Assembly: GCF_030296015.1 (NCBI RefSeq)
Contig: NZ_AP027368.1
Span: 4,202,839 to 4,266,838 of the forward strand
Reading direction: 5' to 3'
Length of the DNA: 64,000 nt
Source: Ferrimonas sp. YFM
Lineage (GTDB): Bacteria > Pseudomonadota > Gammaproteobacteria > Enterobacterales > Shewanellaceae
The first letter of the stretch is position 1. Each line of letters begins with the position of its first letter. The notes under the pieces are model-generated. The model was given only the letters and a program-made list of their open reading frames with translations. It made no database searches and was not told the origin of the DNA. Of the stretch, positions 54,997 through 63,402 are shown piece by piece. Position numbers and translations under genes: made by a program.

Positions 54997-56240
54997 CAGC
55001 CGATCCTCCCTTTCAGGCTATAAATGGGATCGAGTAGCCACTGCATCAGCGATCGGCGTTCTAAGATAATGTCAGCTTCGAGTAACATCCCACTTCTAAG
55101 GGGAATAGCCTGACCATAGGCATCGATGCTTTGTTTAGGTAGAACTGCTCGAACGCGGTAAAAAGATTCTCCTAAATTAATCGGTAGTCGAACATCGTGG
55201 GAGGTTAAAATCGCCTTGTCTACTTGACTAACGGTAGACTCAACAGAGCCAAATCGTTGGTAAGGAAATGCATCAAACCTGAGCCTTGTAAGAGCACCGT
55301 TCTTAACAAATCCTACTGAGCGGCTCGGGAGCAACAATTCTGCGACCAAAACTGCTCCCTCCGGCAAAATACTAAGCAAAGCCACTCCTGACTTTAAGAA
55401 CTCTCCGTTGGAAATACGAATTGCGGTAACTACTCCAGAAGTAGTGGCACGAATTACGTATCGAAATCGATTCTCCACCTCTTTCTGCTGGCGAAGAAGC
55501 GATACACGACGCCTATCCAACTCTACCTGTTCCAGTTGGCTTCGCTCCGGAAGGTCTGCTAACTTCAGCTCAGTCTGATTTTGCTTCATTCTTACATTAG
55601 CAATGTCGGACTCAGCCTGTTCTACAGCATGGCGAACAAGTAGCAGTTGCTCTTTCTGACTCTGGTATTCAACGTGTGAAATAAACTGCTCTTTATATAA
55701 AGATTCAGTTCTTGCGAACAACTTGGTTTTCAGTGACAGCCTTTGGAGCAAAGTTTTTCTTTGACTCTGAAGGGTATTTAAGTATAGCTCTAGCGACTTT
55801 GATTCTTCATGCAGTTTATTTTCCTCTAACTCCATTACTTTATTTCTTTTATCCCTTTCTCTCCGAATCAGTACCAGCCGCTGTGAAATCTCTTCAGTCA
55901 AGGAATGCTCCAATTCTCCTCCCGACGCTAAAGAACGGACTTTAGAAATAGTCACCAAGGGCTGGCCCTTACGAATGATTTCACCTTCTTTAACATGCAG
56001 TCGCCAAACGGAACCTGCCCCATCAGCAAAAACATTGACCATTCCTTTGTCCGGCTTAAGATAGCCTTTCACCGTCTCTTTTCGCGCATAGTCTGACATC
56101 GCAATAAAGATCCCCACCAACAAGACAAGGCAAACCAAAGTCGCAGCCAACACATGCAGTGACAAAGGTTGGGAAAGCCAAACCTCGCCTTGCAGGCGCT
56201 TTCCTTGCGCCTCGACAGCCTGACGACGAAAAAGAGACAT
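54996..56240 (-). CDS. HlyD/CvaA-type adaptor for the bacteriocin exporter
   Basis: A 414-residue membrane-fusion protein that should connect the C39 exporter to a TolC-type channel. It has an N-terminal cytoplasmic tail and a membrane segment (VLAATLVCLVLLVGIFIAMS, about 30-49). A half-lipoyl motif GSVWRLHVKEGEIIRKGQPL lies near 75-94, and a long coiled coil at about 105-250 rich in Leu, Arg and Glu follows. The second half-lipoyl is TTSGVVTAIRISNGEFLKSG near 266-285, then the barrel domain. It is the first gene of the AT-rich cluster. No TolC gene is present here, so the housekeeping TolC must serve. Confidence 0.93.
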   Translation of the reverse strand: MSLFRRQAVEAQGKRLQGEVWLSQPLSLHVLAATLVCLVLLVGIFIAMSDYARKETVKGYLKPDKGMVNVFADGAGSVWRLHVKEGEIIRKGQPLVTISKVRSLASGGELEHSLTEEISQRLVLIRRERDKRNKVMELEENKLHEESKSLELYLNTLQSQRKTLLQRLSLKTKLFARTESLYKEQFISHVEYQSQKEQLLLVRHAVEQAESDIANVRMKQNQTELKLADLPERSQLEQVELDRRRVSLLRQQKEVENRFRYVIRATTSGVVTAIRISNGEFLKSGVALLSILPEGAVLVAELLLPSRSVGFVKNGALTRLRFDAFPYQRFGSVESTVSQVDKAILTSHDVRLPINLGESFYRVRAVLPKQSIDAYGQAIPLRSGMLLEADIILERRSLMQWLLDPIYSLKGRIG

Positions 56241-56294
56241 ACGTTCAACCTCCGCTCAGAATCACATCGAACTTGCATCGAATTTAGCAGTGGT

Positions 56295-56326
56295 ATTTGT
56301 GACGATTAGAGTAATCACAAATTATC
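56295..56326 (-). promoter_or_regulatory. Operator-like dyad over the -10 of the bacteriocin export operon
   Basis: ATTTGTGA-12 bases-TCACAAAT at 56295-56302/56315-56322 is a perfect 8-bp inverted repeat. A -10-like GATAAT (minus strand, 56326-56321) abuts it. Several further TTGTGA/TCACA half-sites lie at about 56352-56390. The 324-base gap 56241-56564 otherwise holds the two divergent promoters and no ORF that I can support. Confidence 0.5.
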
Positions 56327-56564
56327 ACCTGATGACCTCTCCTCAATTTCGTTGTGATTAATTGTGACGTACGATGCGCATCACATATATGACTAAATTT
56401 CCCTCTATAGCTCAGACACATACATTTCGACAACAAAGCTCAGTCAAATTGGATACAAGGCCCAACTGCCCCTCCTCTTTGGACTTTATAGGTATATCCC
56501 TACTGCGGTTCGACGACTAAAATCGACTCATCCTTACCCTACTCTCGACCAAAAAGGACCCTGG

Positions 56565-56825
56565 ATGCGCCCGTTTGAGCGTCTGCTCGCTGTGATGTTG
56601 TGGCTGGAAGTCGCTGTGGCTCCGGCTTTGCTGTGTGCATTGCTGGGCAGTGTCTATTGCATCATCGCCGATCACTTGGAACTGACTTTGGTGGGTTGGT
56701 GGGCATTAGCAGGGTTGGTGCCTGGAGTGATTGCCGCCGAGTACATTCGGCGCACCCGGGGGTTGGTGATGCCCATTGCCAACTGCCTGCCTGGTGCTGA
56801 AGGTAAGAAGCGCAGGCTTAGTTAG
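56565..56825 (+). CDS. Small membrane protein of unknown function
   Basis: An 86-residue protein with two membrane segments (LAVMLWLEVAVAPALLCALL, about 8-27, and LVGWWALAGLVPGVIAAEYI, about 42-61) and a basic C-terminal tail. The ribosome binding site AAAGGACCCTGG precedes the ATG. No family is recognised. It is divergent from the bacteriocin export operon and ends seven bases before the convergent CAP-domain gene. It is GC-rich like the core genome, so it marks the edge of the AT-rich island. Confidence 0.7.
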   Translation: MRPFERLLAVMLWLEVAVAPALLCALLGSVYCIIADHLELTLVGWWALAGLVPGVIAAEYIRRTRGLVMPIANCLPGAEGKKRRLS

Positions 56826-56831
56826 ACACTG

Positions 56832-57365
56832 CTATTCGAATGGTGCGGCGAATACCTGCACCCAGTAAAAGCGATACTCGGTCCCCGGATTAGCCACACA
56901 AGCAAATCCTGTTTCTTTGTACTCCGCCGCCATCAGATTTTTACAATGCTCCGGGCTGGCCAGCCATTCCTCTATAGCTATCCCCACCTTGGGTTGCCCT
57001 GCCGCGATATTCTCGCCAACCAACTGCCAGCGGTAACCATAAGCCCACACTCGCTGGCCCACATCACTGCCATCATGGCCGGTATGACTTAAGAAATCGT
57101 GGGCAGCCATGTTGTAAGCGTGTTCAAAGGCGGCATGTTCCAAGAGCGGGTTTGGTTTCAAAAGATCTACGGGCTTCATGTAGAGGTCGCCGCAATTGGC
57201 TCCTTTGATGCGAACGGCGTTGATTTGTCGAAGAAGGTTGTCGAGATTCTCGGTGCAGGGAAGATAACGAATCGTCGTCTTTTCCTGTGGGCCATCGTCA
57301 GCCATGGTCTGGTCAAAGAGATTTAACCCCGAGGCCATCACAACGGCACTCAGCAACCCGTTCAT
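56832..57365 (-). CDS. CAP/SCP-domain extracellular protein (YkwD-like)
   Basis: A 177-residue protein with a CAP (SCP/PR1) domain at about 50-175. The key motifs are HAYNMAAHDFLSHTGHDG, GYRWQLVGENIAAG and WLASPEHCKNLMAAEYKETG, with the usual His, Glu and His residues. Four Cys could form disulfides. The N-terminus MNGLLSAVVMASGLNLF is hydrophobic and could be a weak signal peptide. A GTG at 57377 is an alternative start, and the frame is open to 57554, which overlaps the divergent RluA gene and is unlikely. Bacterial CAP proteins are secreted; the function is unknown. Confidence 0.8.
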   Translation of the reverse strand: MNGLLSAVVMASGLNLFDQTMADDGPQEKTTIRYLPCTENLDNLLRQINAVRIKGANCGDLYMKPVDLLKPNPLLEHAAFEHAYNMAAHDFLSHTGHDGSDVGQRVWAYGYRWQLVGENIAAGQPKVGIAIEEWLASPEHCKNLMAAEYKETGFACVANPGTEYRFYWVQVFAAPFE

Positions 57366-57528
57366 TGGAGCTTGCACATCTGTCCCCCATCCAATACCAA
57401 TACCAATACCATCCCAATTGTAGCCCCTCCTCCAGTTCACTATGGATTGCCCTATTTGGCCTAGGCAGCCATCAGTTTTGGTTGTCTGTCCTTTCGGGTA
57501 CACTGCCCCCACTTCAGGAGGACACTCT

Positions 57529-58482
57529 TTGACCACCAGCTTCAACGACACCATTACCCCCAGCGATTCAGGCCAGCGCCTGTATGGCTTTTTGCGCGCT
57601 CGATTCCCCTATCTGAATCAGCAAACCTGGCAAGCCTTCGTCGATGAGAGCGCGGTTTGTGTTGATGGTGTTCAGGCCGAAGGGGACCCCGTGCTTGAAG
57701 CGGGGCAACGGCTGAGCTATCGCATCGGTGATTACTTCGAGTCCCCGGTGGACACCGGCTGGAAACTGCTGTGGCAGTGCGAGGAGATCATCGCGGTACA
57801 CAAGCCCCATGGCCTGCCGGTCAGCCGCACCACCCGCAACATCATCAACACCTTGGTGGCGCTGGTGCGCCGCGAGAGCGACTGGCCCGATGCCCACCTG
57901 CTGCATCGGTTGGACTTGGAAACCGGCGGCATCGTATTGCTGGGCAAAGACAAGGCCGCCGCCAGCCGCTGGCAACCCAGGTTGAAGGAGCTGATGCTGC
58001 GCAAGGTCTACCACGCGGTTGTGTGTGGCTTGCCTGATTGGGAGCAACAGGAGTTGGAGTGCCGCCTGGGCACCAGAGAGGACAGCCCCATTCGCTGCCA
58101 GATGCATGTGTGTGGGGATGACGAGAAGGGCAAACTGAGCCACACCAAATTCCGGGTGCTGGCCAGAGGTGAAAATTGCGCCCTGGTGGAGTGCGAACTT
58201 GTGACCGGCCGTAAACACCAGATCCGCGCCCACTTGGCGCACCTGGGCCATCCCATTGTCGGCGATAAGATCTATTCCAATAATGGCGACTACTACCTGA
58301 AACGACTGGAAGATGCGGTCACCGACGCCGATGAGCTCGCCCTGGGCGCCCCTCACCACCTGCTGTTGGCCAAAGAGGTAACCATAAACAATTGCCCAGG
58401 CAGTGAGCAAGTGCTTACCAACCCTCACCATTCCGAGGCTTGGCGACAGTTCTGCCAGACGAAGGGACTGCCCCTGCTCTAG
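57529..58482 (+). CDS. RluA-family RNA pseudouridine synthase
   Basis: A 317-residue pseudouridine synthase. The catalytic Asp is in HRLDLETGGIVLLGKD near residue 120, and the conserved late motif is TGRKHQIRAHLAHLGHPIVG near 230-250. The N-terminal part at about 10-75 resembles an S4-like region. The start is TTG at 57529, set by AGGAGG seven bases upstream; the frame is open to 57442 but has no ribosome binding site. The substrate RNA cannot be read from sequence. A bidirectional terminator lies just downstream. Confidence 0.88.
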   Translation: MTTSFNDTITPSDSGQRLYGFLRARFPYLNQQTWQAFVDESAVCVDGVQAEGDPVLEAGQRLSYRIGDYFESPVDTGWKLLWQCEEIIAVHKPHGLPVSRTTRNIINTLVALVRRESDWPDAHLLHRLDLETGGIVLLGKDKAAASRWQPRLKELMLRKVYHAVVCGLPDWEQQELECRLGTREDSPIRCQMHVCGDDEKGKLSHTKFRVLARGENCALVECELVTGRKHQIRAHLAHLGHPIVGDKIYSNNGDYYLKRLEDAVTDADELALGAPHHLLLAKEVTINNCPGSEQVLTNPHHSEAWRQFCQTKGLPLL

Positions 58483-58491
58483 CCCCAAAAA

Positions 58492-58525
58492 CAACAAACC
58501 CGGCGAGTTAGCGGGGTTTGTTTTT
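58492..58525. terminator. Bidirectional intrinsic terminator between RluA and cytochrome genes
   Basis: ACAAACCC...GGGTTTGT stem with inner GGCGAGTTAGCG, with A-rich sequence on the left and TTTTT on the right, between convergent genes. Confidence 0.85.
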
Positions 58526-58542
58526 AAGTTGGAGGTAAGTCC

Positions 58543-59937
58543 TTACTCAGCCGCAAAGTGCTGGCTGAGGCTGGTCATCACCACCGAAGGCACCACCACC
58601 TTATCGCTGAGCAGGAAGTCAGCCACGCTCTGATCGAAGGAGCGGTAATGCAGCTTGGCCTCTACGCTGTAGCCGCCCTCGGGCAGATCAAAGCCGTACT
58701 CCACTGTCTTGTTCCCCTTGGCAGGGATGGTGTTCTCCTGGGCGAAGCGGGCCACCTTCCAGGGTTTGTGCTCTGGTTTCCCCTTCGCATCCACCGAGGC
58801 ATCCTGGAACACCACGGTACCCTCCGGCAGCAGGTTTTCGTCGGTCAGGGTACCGGAGCGCAGCAGTTCATGGCCGGCGTCGTCGCGCACCACCACTTCG
58901 AGCCAGATCTGGCGGATGAAGGTCAGGCTGGTTGGCAGGGCATGACCGGCGCGGCGGTTGTGCACCGTCAGTTGCAAGGTGGCTTTGTCGTCCTCTGCTA
59001 CAACCTTGGCATTCAGAGAGGCGGCGCTCTGCAGACGTTTAATCGCTTCCATGGCGTGCGCTTCGCCGTTCTTGACGCCCAGCAGAGGCGCCAGCACCGC
59101 GTTGCCGCCGACAAAACCGTGGTCGTGCACCAGGGCGCGCTCTTTACCGCCGCGGGCAGCCTTGCCGCCCAGACCATGATCCGCCAGCTCGGAGACCGGT
59201 TTCATCTCATCGGCCACCCGAATGGCGGCCTCCACCGGCACCATGTGGCAGTCCTGACACTGAATCCCCTTGGCGGCATATTCAGACTCTTTCCACTCCT
59301 GGTAGGTGTGCTCCAGGGCGAAGTCGTGGGCCGGGTTAAACACGTTGTGGCAGTTGGCGCAGAACTCCGATTTGGTGTGCAGCTCGTTGTACTGGGCTTT
59401 GTGGCCCCGGGCCTTGGCATCTTTCAGCGGGCCGCGTTTCACGCCGTCATTGGCCAGCGCCAGGGAGGCGTTGCCATGCTCTCCCATGGAGGTGTGGCGC
59501 ATGTTGGTGTCTTCGACGCTGTGGCAAACGTCACAGGAGACCCCGGTGGTGGCCATCTTCTGAGTGGTGAAGCCACCGTATTTAGCAGTCTCAGGGTGAA
59601 ACTCCACCTTCTGGGTAACGGTACCCACAGCAGTGTGGCAACCGCCGCACAGGTTTTTGGTGGCGCCGTCGGTTTCCCGGTCGCCCAGGGCCCACTCCGC
59701 CTGGAACACAGGATCGATGAAAGCGATGGAGTGCATGGAGCCCTGCCAGCCGTTCCACTGACGGGGGTGACAGCCTTTACAGCGTTTGGGGTCACTCCAA
59801 TCCTTCAGCTCCGGAGCTTTGTCTCCTACTACGCTGAGGTAGGAAGGGGCGTAAGGCTGGGTGTCTGAGGCCTGGGCCAGCATGGGCAGGGCGGCGCACA
59901 GCAGCGCGGGTAAGAGTTTGAGTTCCAACTTCATCAT
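58543..59937 (-). CDS. Periplasmic multiheme (five-heme) cytochrome c
   Basis: A 464-residue exported cytochrome. The signal peptide is LKLLPALLCAALPMLAQA, cleavage near residue 24. Five CxxCH heme sites are visible: CKGCH, CGGCH, CDVCH, CANCH and CQDCH, all in the first 260 residues. The arrangement resembles the cytochrome c554/hydroxylamine oxidoreductase-like group. The second half has no heme and is beta-rich, with HNRRAGHALPTSLTFIRQIW. The ATG at 59937 follows CAGGAAAATA. It probably carries electrons to a periplasmic or outer-membrane acceptor; the acceptor is unknown. It is divergent from a porin gene across a region with a CRP-like site. Confidence 0.88.
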   Translation of the reverse strand: MMKLELKLLPALLCAALPMLAQASDTQPYAPSYLSVVGDKAPELKDWSDPKRCKGCHPRQWNGWQGSMHSIAFIDPVFQAEWALGDRETDGATKNLCGGCHTAVGTVTQKVEFHPETAKYGGFTTQKMATTGVSCDVCHSVEDTNMRHTSMGEHGNASLALANDGVKRGPLKDAKARGHKAQYNELHTKSEFCANCHNVFNPAHDFALEHTYQEWKESEYAAKGIQCQDCHMVPVEAAIRVADEMKPVSELADHGLGGKAARGGKERALVHDHGFVGGNAVLAPLLGVKNGEAHAMEAIKRLQSAASLNAKVVAEDDKATLQLTVHNRRAGHALPTSLTFIRQIWLEVVVRDDAGHELLRSGTLTDENLLPEGTVVFQDASVDAKGKPEHKPWKVARFAQENTIPAKGNKTVEYGFDLPEGGYSVEAKLHYRSFDQSVADFLLSDKVVVPSVVMTSLSQHFAAE

Positions 59938-60256
59938 TATTTTCCTGATAATCCCGGTCTCGGGTACTGCATCACGGCGAAGGTTATTATTTTCTCTGAC
60001 CGCCCCACTGAACTTGAATCGATAATACTCTTTAAATCCAAATGGATAGGCCGATGCGCATGGTACTTCAACCAGCTCCTGTGCTCTGCCGCCGGGCACA
60101 CACTCTGACGAAAAGAAGCGATGGATTGGTCAGGACGGGAGCGGGGTAACAACAAGACGGTGAAGCCTGTGAGGTGGATCGGCTTAAGACGTTGGTGTCA
60201 AAGTGAAAAAAGTTTCTCAATGGGCCTCAAGAAAAACCTTTCTCACCCTGGGGAAG

Positions 60257-60272
60257 TGTGACTGTCCTCACC
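60257..60272. promoter_or_regulatory. CRP-like site in the cytochrome-porin intergenic region
   Basis: TGTGA-CTGTCC-TCACC matches nine of ten conserved positions of the CRP site (TGTGA-N6-TCACA). It lies in the 591-base gene-free region 59938-60528, where I find no other convincing ORF or RNA. In Shewanella relatives CRP activates respiratory cytochromes. Confidence 0.5.
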
Positions 60273-60528
60273 CGGAACTGATCTCCAGCCCTTTAGAGTA
60301 ACTCCCGCTAGTCAGAGCTGGCCGGTCGAACGCAACGGACCGTGCTGCTCTTGGTGTTTTTGCTCCCCGGCAGTGTGCATGAGTGTCCCGCGACTTTACA
60401 CTCTGGCATCAGCGTTTGCAGGGTTTATCCCCTTGTCCCCTGCCACTCACATCATCGATGCACGTCGGGGAGCCTTTCTCTTTTTAGGTCGCTGCCATCC
60501 AGGCGGCGATCCGGACTCGCAAGGAAAC

Positions 60529-61566
60529 ATGAAGAAATTGATTCTGGCCGCATTGACGCTGGCCTCCCCCCTCTGCTGCGCCACCGACGTTGATCTCAGC
60601 GGCTTCATCAAGGCCGATCTCAAGTCGGTTCATGGCGACATCCCCTACGCCGGCATCTGGACCGGCGCCGACACCCCGGCGGAGCAAGACACCGCCAAGA
60701 CCCAGTTCAGCGGCCAGGAGAGCCGCATCCGCCTGGCCCTGAAGGAGACCAGACTCAGTGCGGTGATCGAGGTAGACTTCGCCGGATCGGCCCAGGGCAA
60801 TACCGTGGTCTCCAACTCCTACAGTCCCCGCCTGCGCCACGCCTACCTGACCTACCGCGACTTCCTGGCGGGCCAGACCTGGTCCACCCTGGTCAATACC
60901 GCCAGCTTCCCGGAAACCACCAACCTCGGTGGCCCCCTAGTCGGTGAGGCCATGGTGCGTCAGGCCCAACTGCGTTACCAGGGGAAGCACTGGCAACTGG
61001 CTCTGGAGAACCCCAAGACCTACGGCACCCAGTCCAGCGGGCAGAGCATCGATGACAACAACGACTGGATGCCGGATCTGATCCTGCGACGGGACTGGCG
61101 CGGTGACTGGGGAGAGTTGTCCATAAGTGGTCTAGCCCGCTATCTGGACCCGGATGGACTGGCAGAGCTGGGAGTGGGCGGCTCTGTCTCCGCCAGCCTG
61201 CCCCTGGGCCAGGACAGGCTTCAAATACAGCAGCACCACGGCAACCTGGGGCGCTACGTCGGCACCTCCGCCGCCAAGGACATCGCCTACGGTGAGTTGG
61301 AGACCACCAGCGCCACCATGCTGGGTTACCAGCACCATTGGAATGGCACCCTGCGCTCCACCCTGTTTGTGGGCAAAATTGTCACCGATGTGGAGAAGGT
61401 GGACCGCACCCACCTGGGCATCAACCTGTTCGCCTCCCCCGAGCCCTATCTGGACCTGGGACTGGAGCTGGGCCACATCCAGGTGCAGGACGAGGACACC
61501 GAGTTCCAGCGGCCCCAGCGCGGCGGCTCCAGCTACCTGCAGGCCACCGCCCTCTACCGCTTCTAA
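60529..61566 (+). CDS. Outer-membrane porin, DcaP-like
   Basis: A 345-residue outer-membrane barrel. The signal peptide is MKKLILAALTLASPLCC, and the mature part starts DVDLSGFIKADLKSVHGD. Alternating strands follow (RLRHAYLTYRDFLAGQTWST near 105-125), and the protein ends in Phe (ATALYRF). The pattern matches DcaP-like porins, which import dicarboxylates or other small anions. The start at 60529 follows CAAGGAAAC; the frame is open to 60373 but without a signal peptide at that point. It is divergent from the cytochrome gene. Confidence 0.83.
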   Translation: MKKLILAALTLASPLCCATDVDLSGFIKADLKSVHGDIPYAGIWTGADTPAEQDTAKTQFSGQESRIRLALKETRLSAVIEVDFAGSAQGNTVVSNSYSPRLRHAYLTYRDFLAGQTWSTLVNTASFPETTNLGGPLVGEAMVRQAQLRYQGKHWQLALENPKTYGTQSSGQSIDDNNDWMPDLILRRDWRGDWGELSISGLARYLDPDGLAELGVGGSVSASLPLGQDRLQIQQHHGNLGRYVGTSAAKDIAYGELETTSATMLGYQHHWNGTLRSTLFVGKIVTDVEKVDRTHLGINLFASPEPYLDLGLELGHIQVQDEDTEFQRPQRGGSSYLQATALYRF

Positions 61567-61572
61567 CCATAA

Positions 61573-61601
61573 GAAAAGCCCCGGATGACCGGGGCTTTTC
61601 T
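61573..61601. terminator. Bidirectional intrinsic terminator between porin and Aer-like gene
   Basis: AAAAGCCCCGG-ATGA-CCGGGGCTTTT with T- and A-runs, between convergent genes. Confidence 0.92.
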
Positions 61602-61615
61602 CTGTTTGATGCGGC

Positions 61616-63190
61616 TCAGTATTCCCGCTGAACGCTCTGCTTCCAGAACTGCTGGGACAGGCCGTGGGTCTTGGTGGACAGGCGGCTCATCTGCTCGCAG
61701 CGGTCCTTGGCCATCTCGGTCTGCTCCAGGCTCTGCTCCGCCAGTTCGCTGATCACCTGAATTGCCCCGCTGATTTCACTGGCCACCGTGGTCTGCTGAC
61801 CCATGGCGGTGGCATTGTGCTCGGACATCTCGGTGATGCGGTTGATGGAGGCGCGCAGCTGCTCGAAGGCGGCGTCCGCTTCCTCGGCCAGCTCCACGGA
61901 GCGGCTGGCCTGGGTCTGGCCGGCTTCCATCGCCTCGGTGGCACGGCGGGTGCTCTCCTGGAACTTGTTGACGATGGTTTCAATCTGGGCAGTGGATTCG
62001 CTGGTGCGGCTGGAGAGCTGACGCACTTCGTCGGCCACCACGGCAAAGCCGCGACCGGACTCGCCGGCACGGGCCGCTTCGATGGCGGCATTCAGCGCCA
62101 ACAGGTTGGTCTGCTCGGCGATGCCACGAATGACGTCCAGCACACCGCTGATGTCTCGGCTGTCGCGCTCGATGGAGGCCACCACTTCGGAGAAATGGCC
62201 CACCTCTTCGCTGAGCTTGTTGATCGCTTCGATCACCGTCACCAGACGGTCGTGACCCTGCTCGGCGGCAGTATGGCTGCGACCCATCTCTTCGGCGGCG
62301 GTCTGGGTGTTGTTGTTCACCTCGGCGAAACTGGCGGTCATCTCTTCCATGGCGGTGGCCGCCTGGCTGGTTTGCTGACTCTGGCTGTCGGCCCGCTCAC
62401 GGGTGTCGTTGATGGTGGAGGTCAGGTTCAGGCTCTGCTCGCTGATGGAACCGGCGGAATCCGCCATGCGTCCCACCACGCCACCGGTCTCGGTGACCAG
62501 GTAATGCATCGCCAGATCCAGCTTACCGATCTCATCCTGACGACCTGTGTACACGCCCTGGGCGATGGGATCTTCGATGATGTTGGTGGCGGTCTGCACC
62601 AGGGTCCGGAAGGGCGCCAGCAAACCATAGATGCCTGCCACACCCAGCAGACCACCGGCAACGCCGGCGGCCACAGGGGAGTACACGGCTCCGGCGGCGG
62701 TGGCGGCACTCACCGAGGCTGCCCACAGCATCAGACGGCCACTGAAACCCAGCACATCTTTGCGAAGCTCTTTGGGGGTCTTGCCCTGATTGATCGCCGA
62801 GTAGATGCGCTCCGCCGAAGCCACCTGCGCGTCAGTGGGTTTGCGGCGCACCGACTGGTACTCATGAATCTTGCCGTTCTCATACACCGGCGCCACATAG
62901 GCGTTCACCCAGTAGTGATCCCCGCTCTTGGCGCGGTTTTTCACCACCCCCATCCAGGGCTGACCCGATCTCACTCTCTCCCACAACGACTTGAACGCCG
63001 CCGGAGGCATATCCGGATGACGAACGATGTTATGGGGTTGACGGTGCAGCTCCTCGAAGGAGTACTCCCCGACCTCGATGAAGGTCTCATTGGCGTACTT
63101 GATGTTGCCATCCAGGTCCGTGGTGGACAGCAGGATGCAATCGCGACTGAGCGTCTTCTCTTTCTGGGTAACCGGTTGATTATTGCGCAT
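61616..63190 (-). CDS. Aer-type PAS chemoreceptor (methyl-accepting chemotaxis protein)
   Basis: A 524-residue chemoreceptor. The PAS domain at about 15-130 ([38 protein letters not shown]) is close to E. coli Aer, which binds FAD and senses redox or oxygen. A membrane hairpin lies near 155-195, a HAMP-like region follows, then the signalling domain with the hairpin tip [20 protein letters not shown] near 350-370. The start at 63190 ([12 protein letters not shown]) matches the family; an ATG at 63223 with AAGGGG upstream would add 11 residues. There is no CheR-binding pentapeptide at the end. It lies next to a close paralogue at 63403. Confidence 0.9.
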   Translation of the reverse strand: MRNNQPVTQKEKTLSRDCILLSTTDLDGNIKYANETFIEVGEYSFEELHRQPHNIVRHPDMPPAAFKSLWERVRSGQPWMGVVKNRAKSGDHYWVNAYVAPVYENGKIHEYQSVRRKPTDAQVASAERIYSAINQGKTPKELRKDVLGFSGRLMLWAASVSAATAAGAVYSPVAAGVAGGLLGVAGIYGLLAPFRTLVQTATNIIEDPIAQGVYTGRQDEIGKLDLAMHYLVTETGGVVGRMADSAGSISEQSLNLTSTINDTRERADSQSQQTSQAATAMEEMTASFAEVNNNTQTAAEEMGRSHTAAEQGHDRLVTVIEAINKLSEEVGHFSEVVASIERDSRDISGVLDVIRGIAEQTNLLALNAAIEAARAGESGRGFAVVADEVRQLSSRTSESTAQIETIVNKFQESTRRATEAMEAGQTQASRSVELAEEADAAFEQLRASINRITEMSEHNATAMGQQTTVASEISGAIQVISELAEQSLEQTEMAKDRCEQMSRLSTKTHGLSQQFWKQSVQREY

Positions 63191-63349
63191 GGTAATCGGG
63201 GCTTTTTTTATAAGAGGCGCCATTCTGGCAAACCCCTTCGAACCGGGATATGACCCACATCACGTTATTGATACGTTAAATGAGCTGGTCAATAAAATCA
63301 GGGGGAAAGAGAGGAGAAGCGGGTCATTTATGACAGCTTTGTGAACAGA

Positions 63350-63376
63350 ACCGCGGGCGCTTGCGCAACCCGCGGT
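63350..63376 (-). terminator. GC-rich hairpin after the second chemoreceptor gene
   Basis: ACCGCGGG-11 bases-CCCGCGGT, a perfect 8-bp stem downstream of the stop at 63403 on the minus strand. It is followed only by TTCTGTT, so it is a weak terminator. Confidence 0.55.
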
Positions 63377-63402
63377 GGTGAATCCATTCGGATAAGTCGA
63401 AA

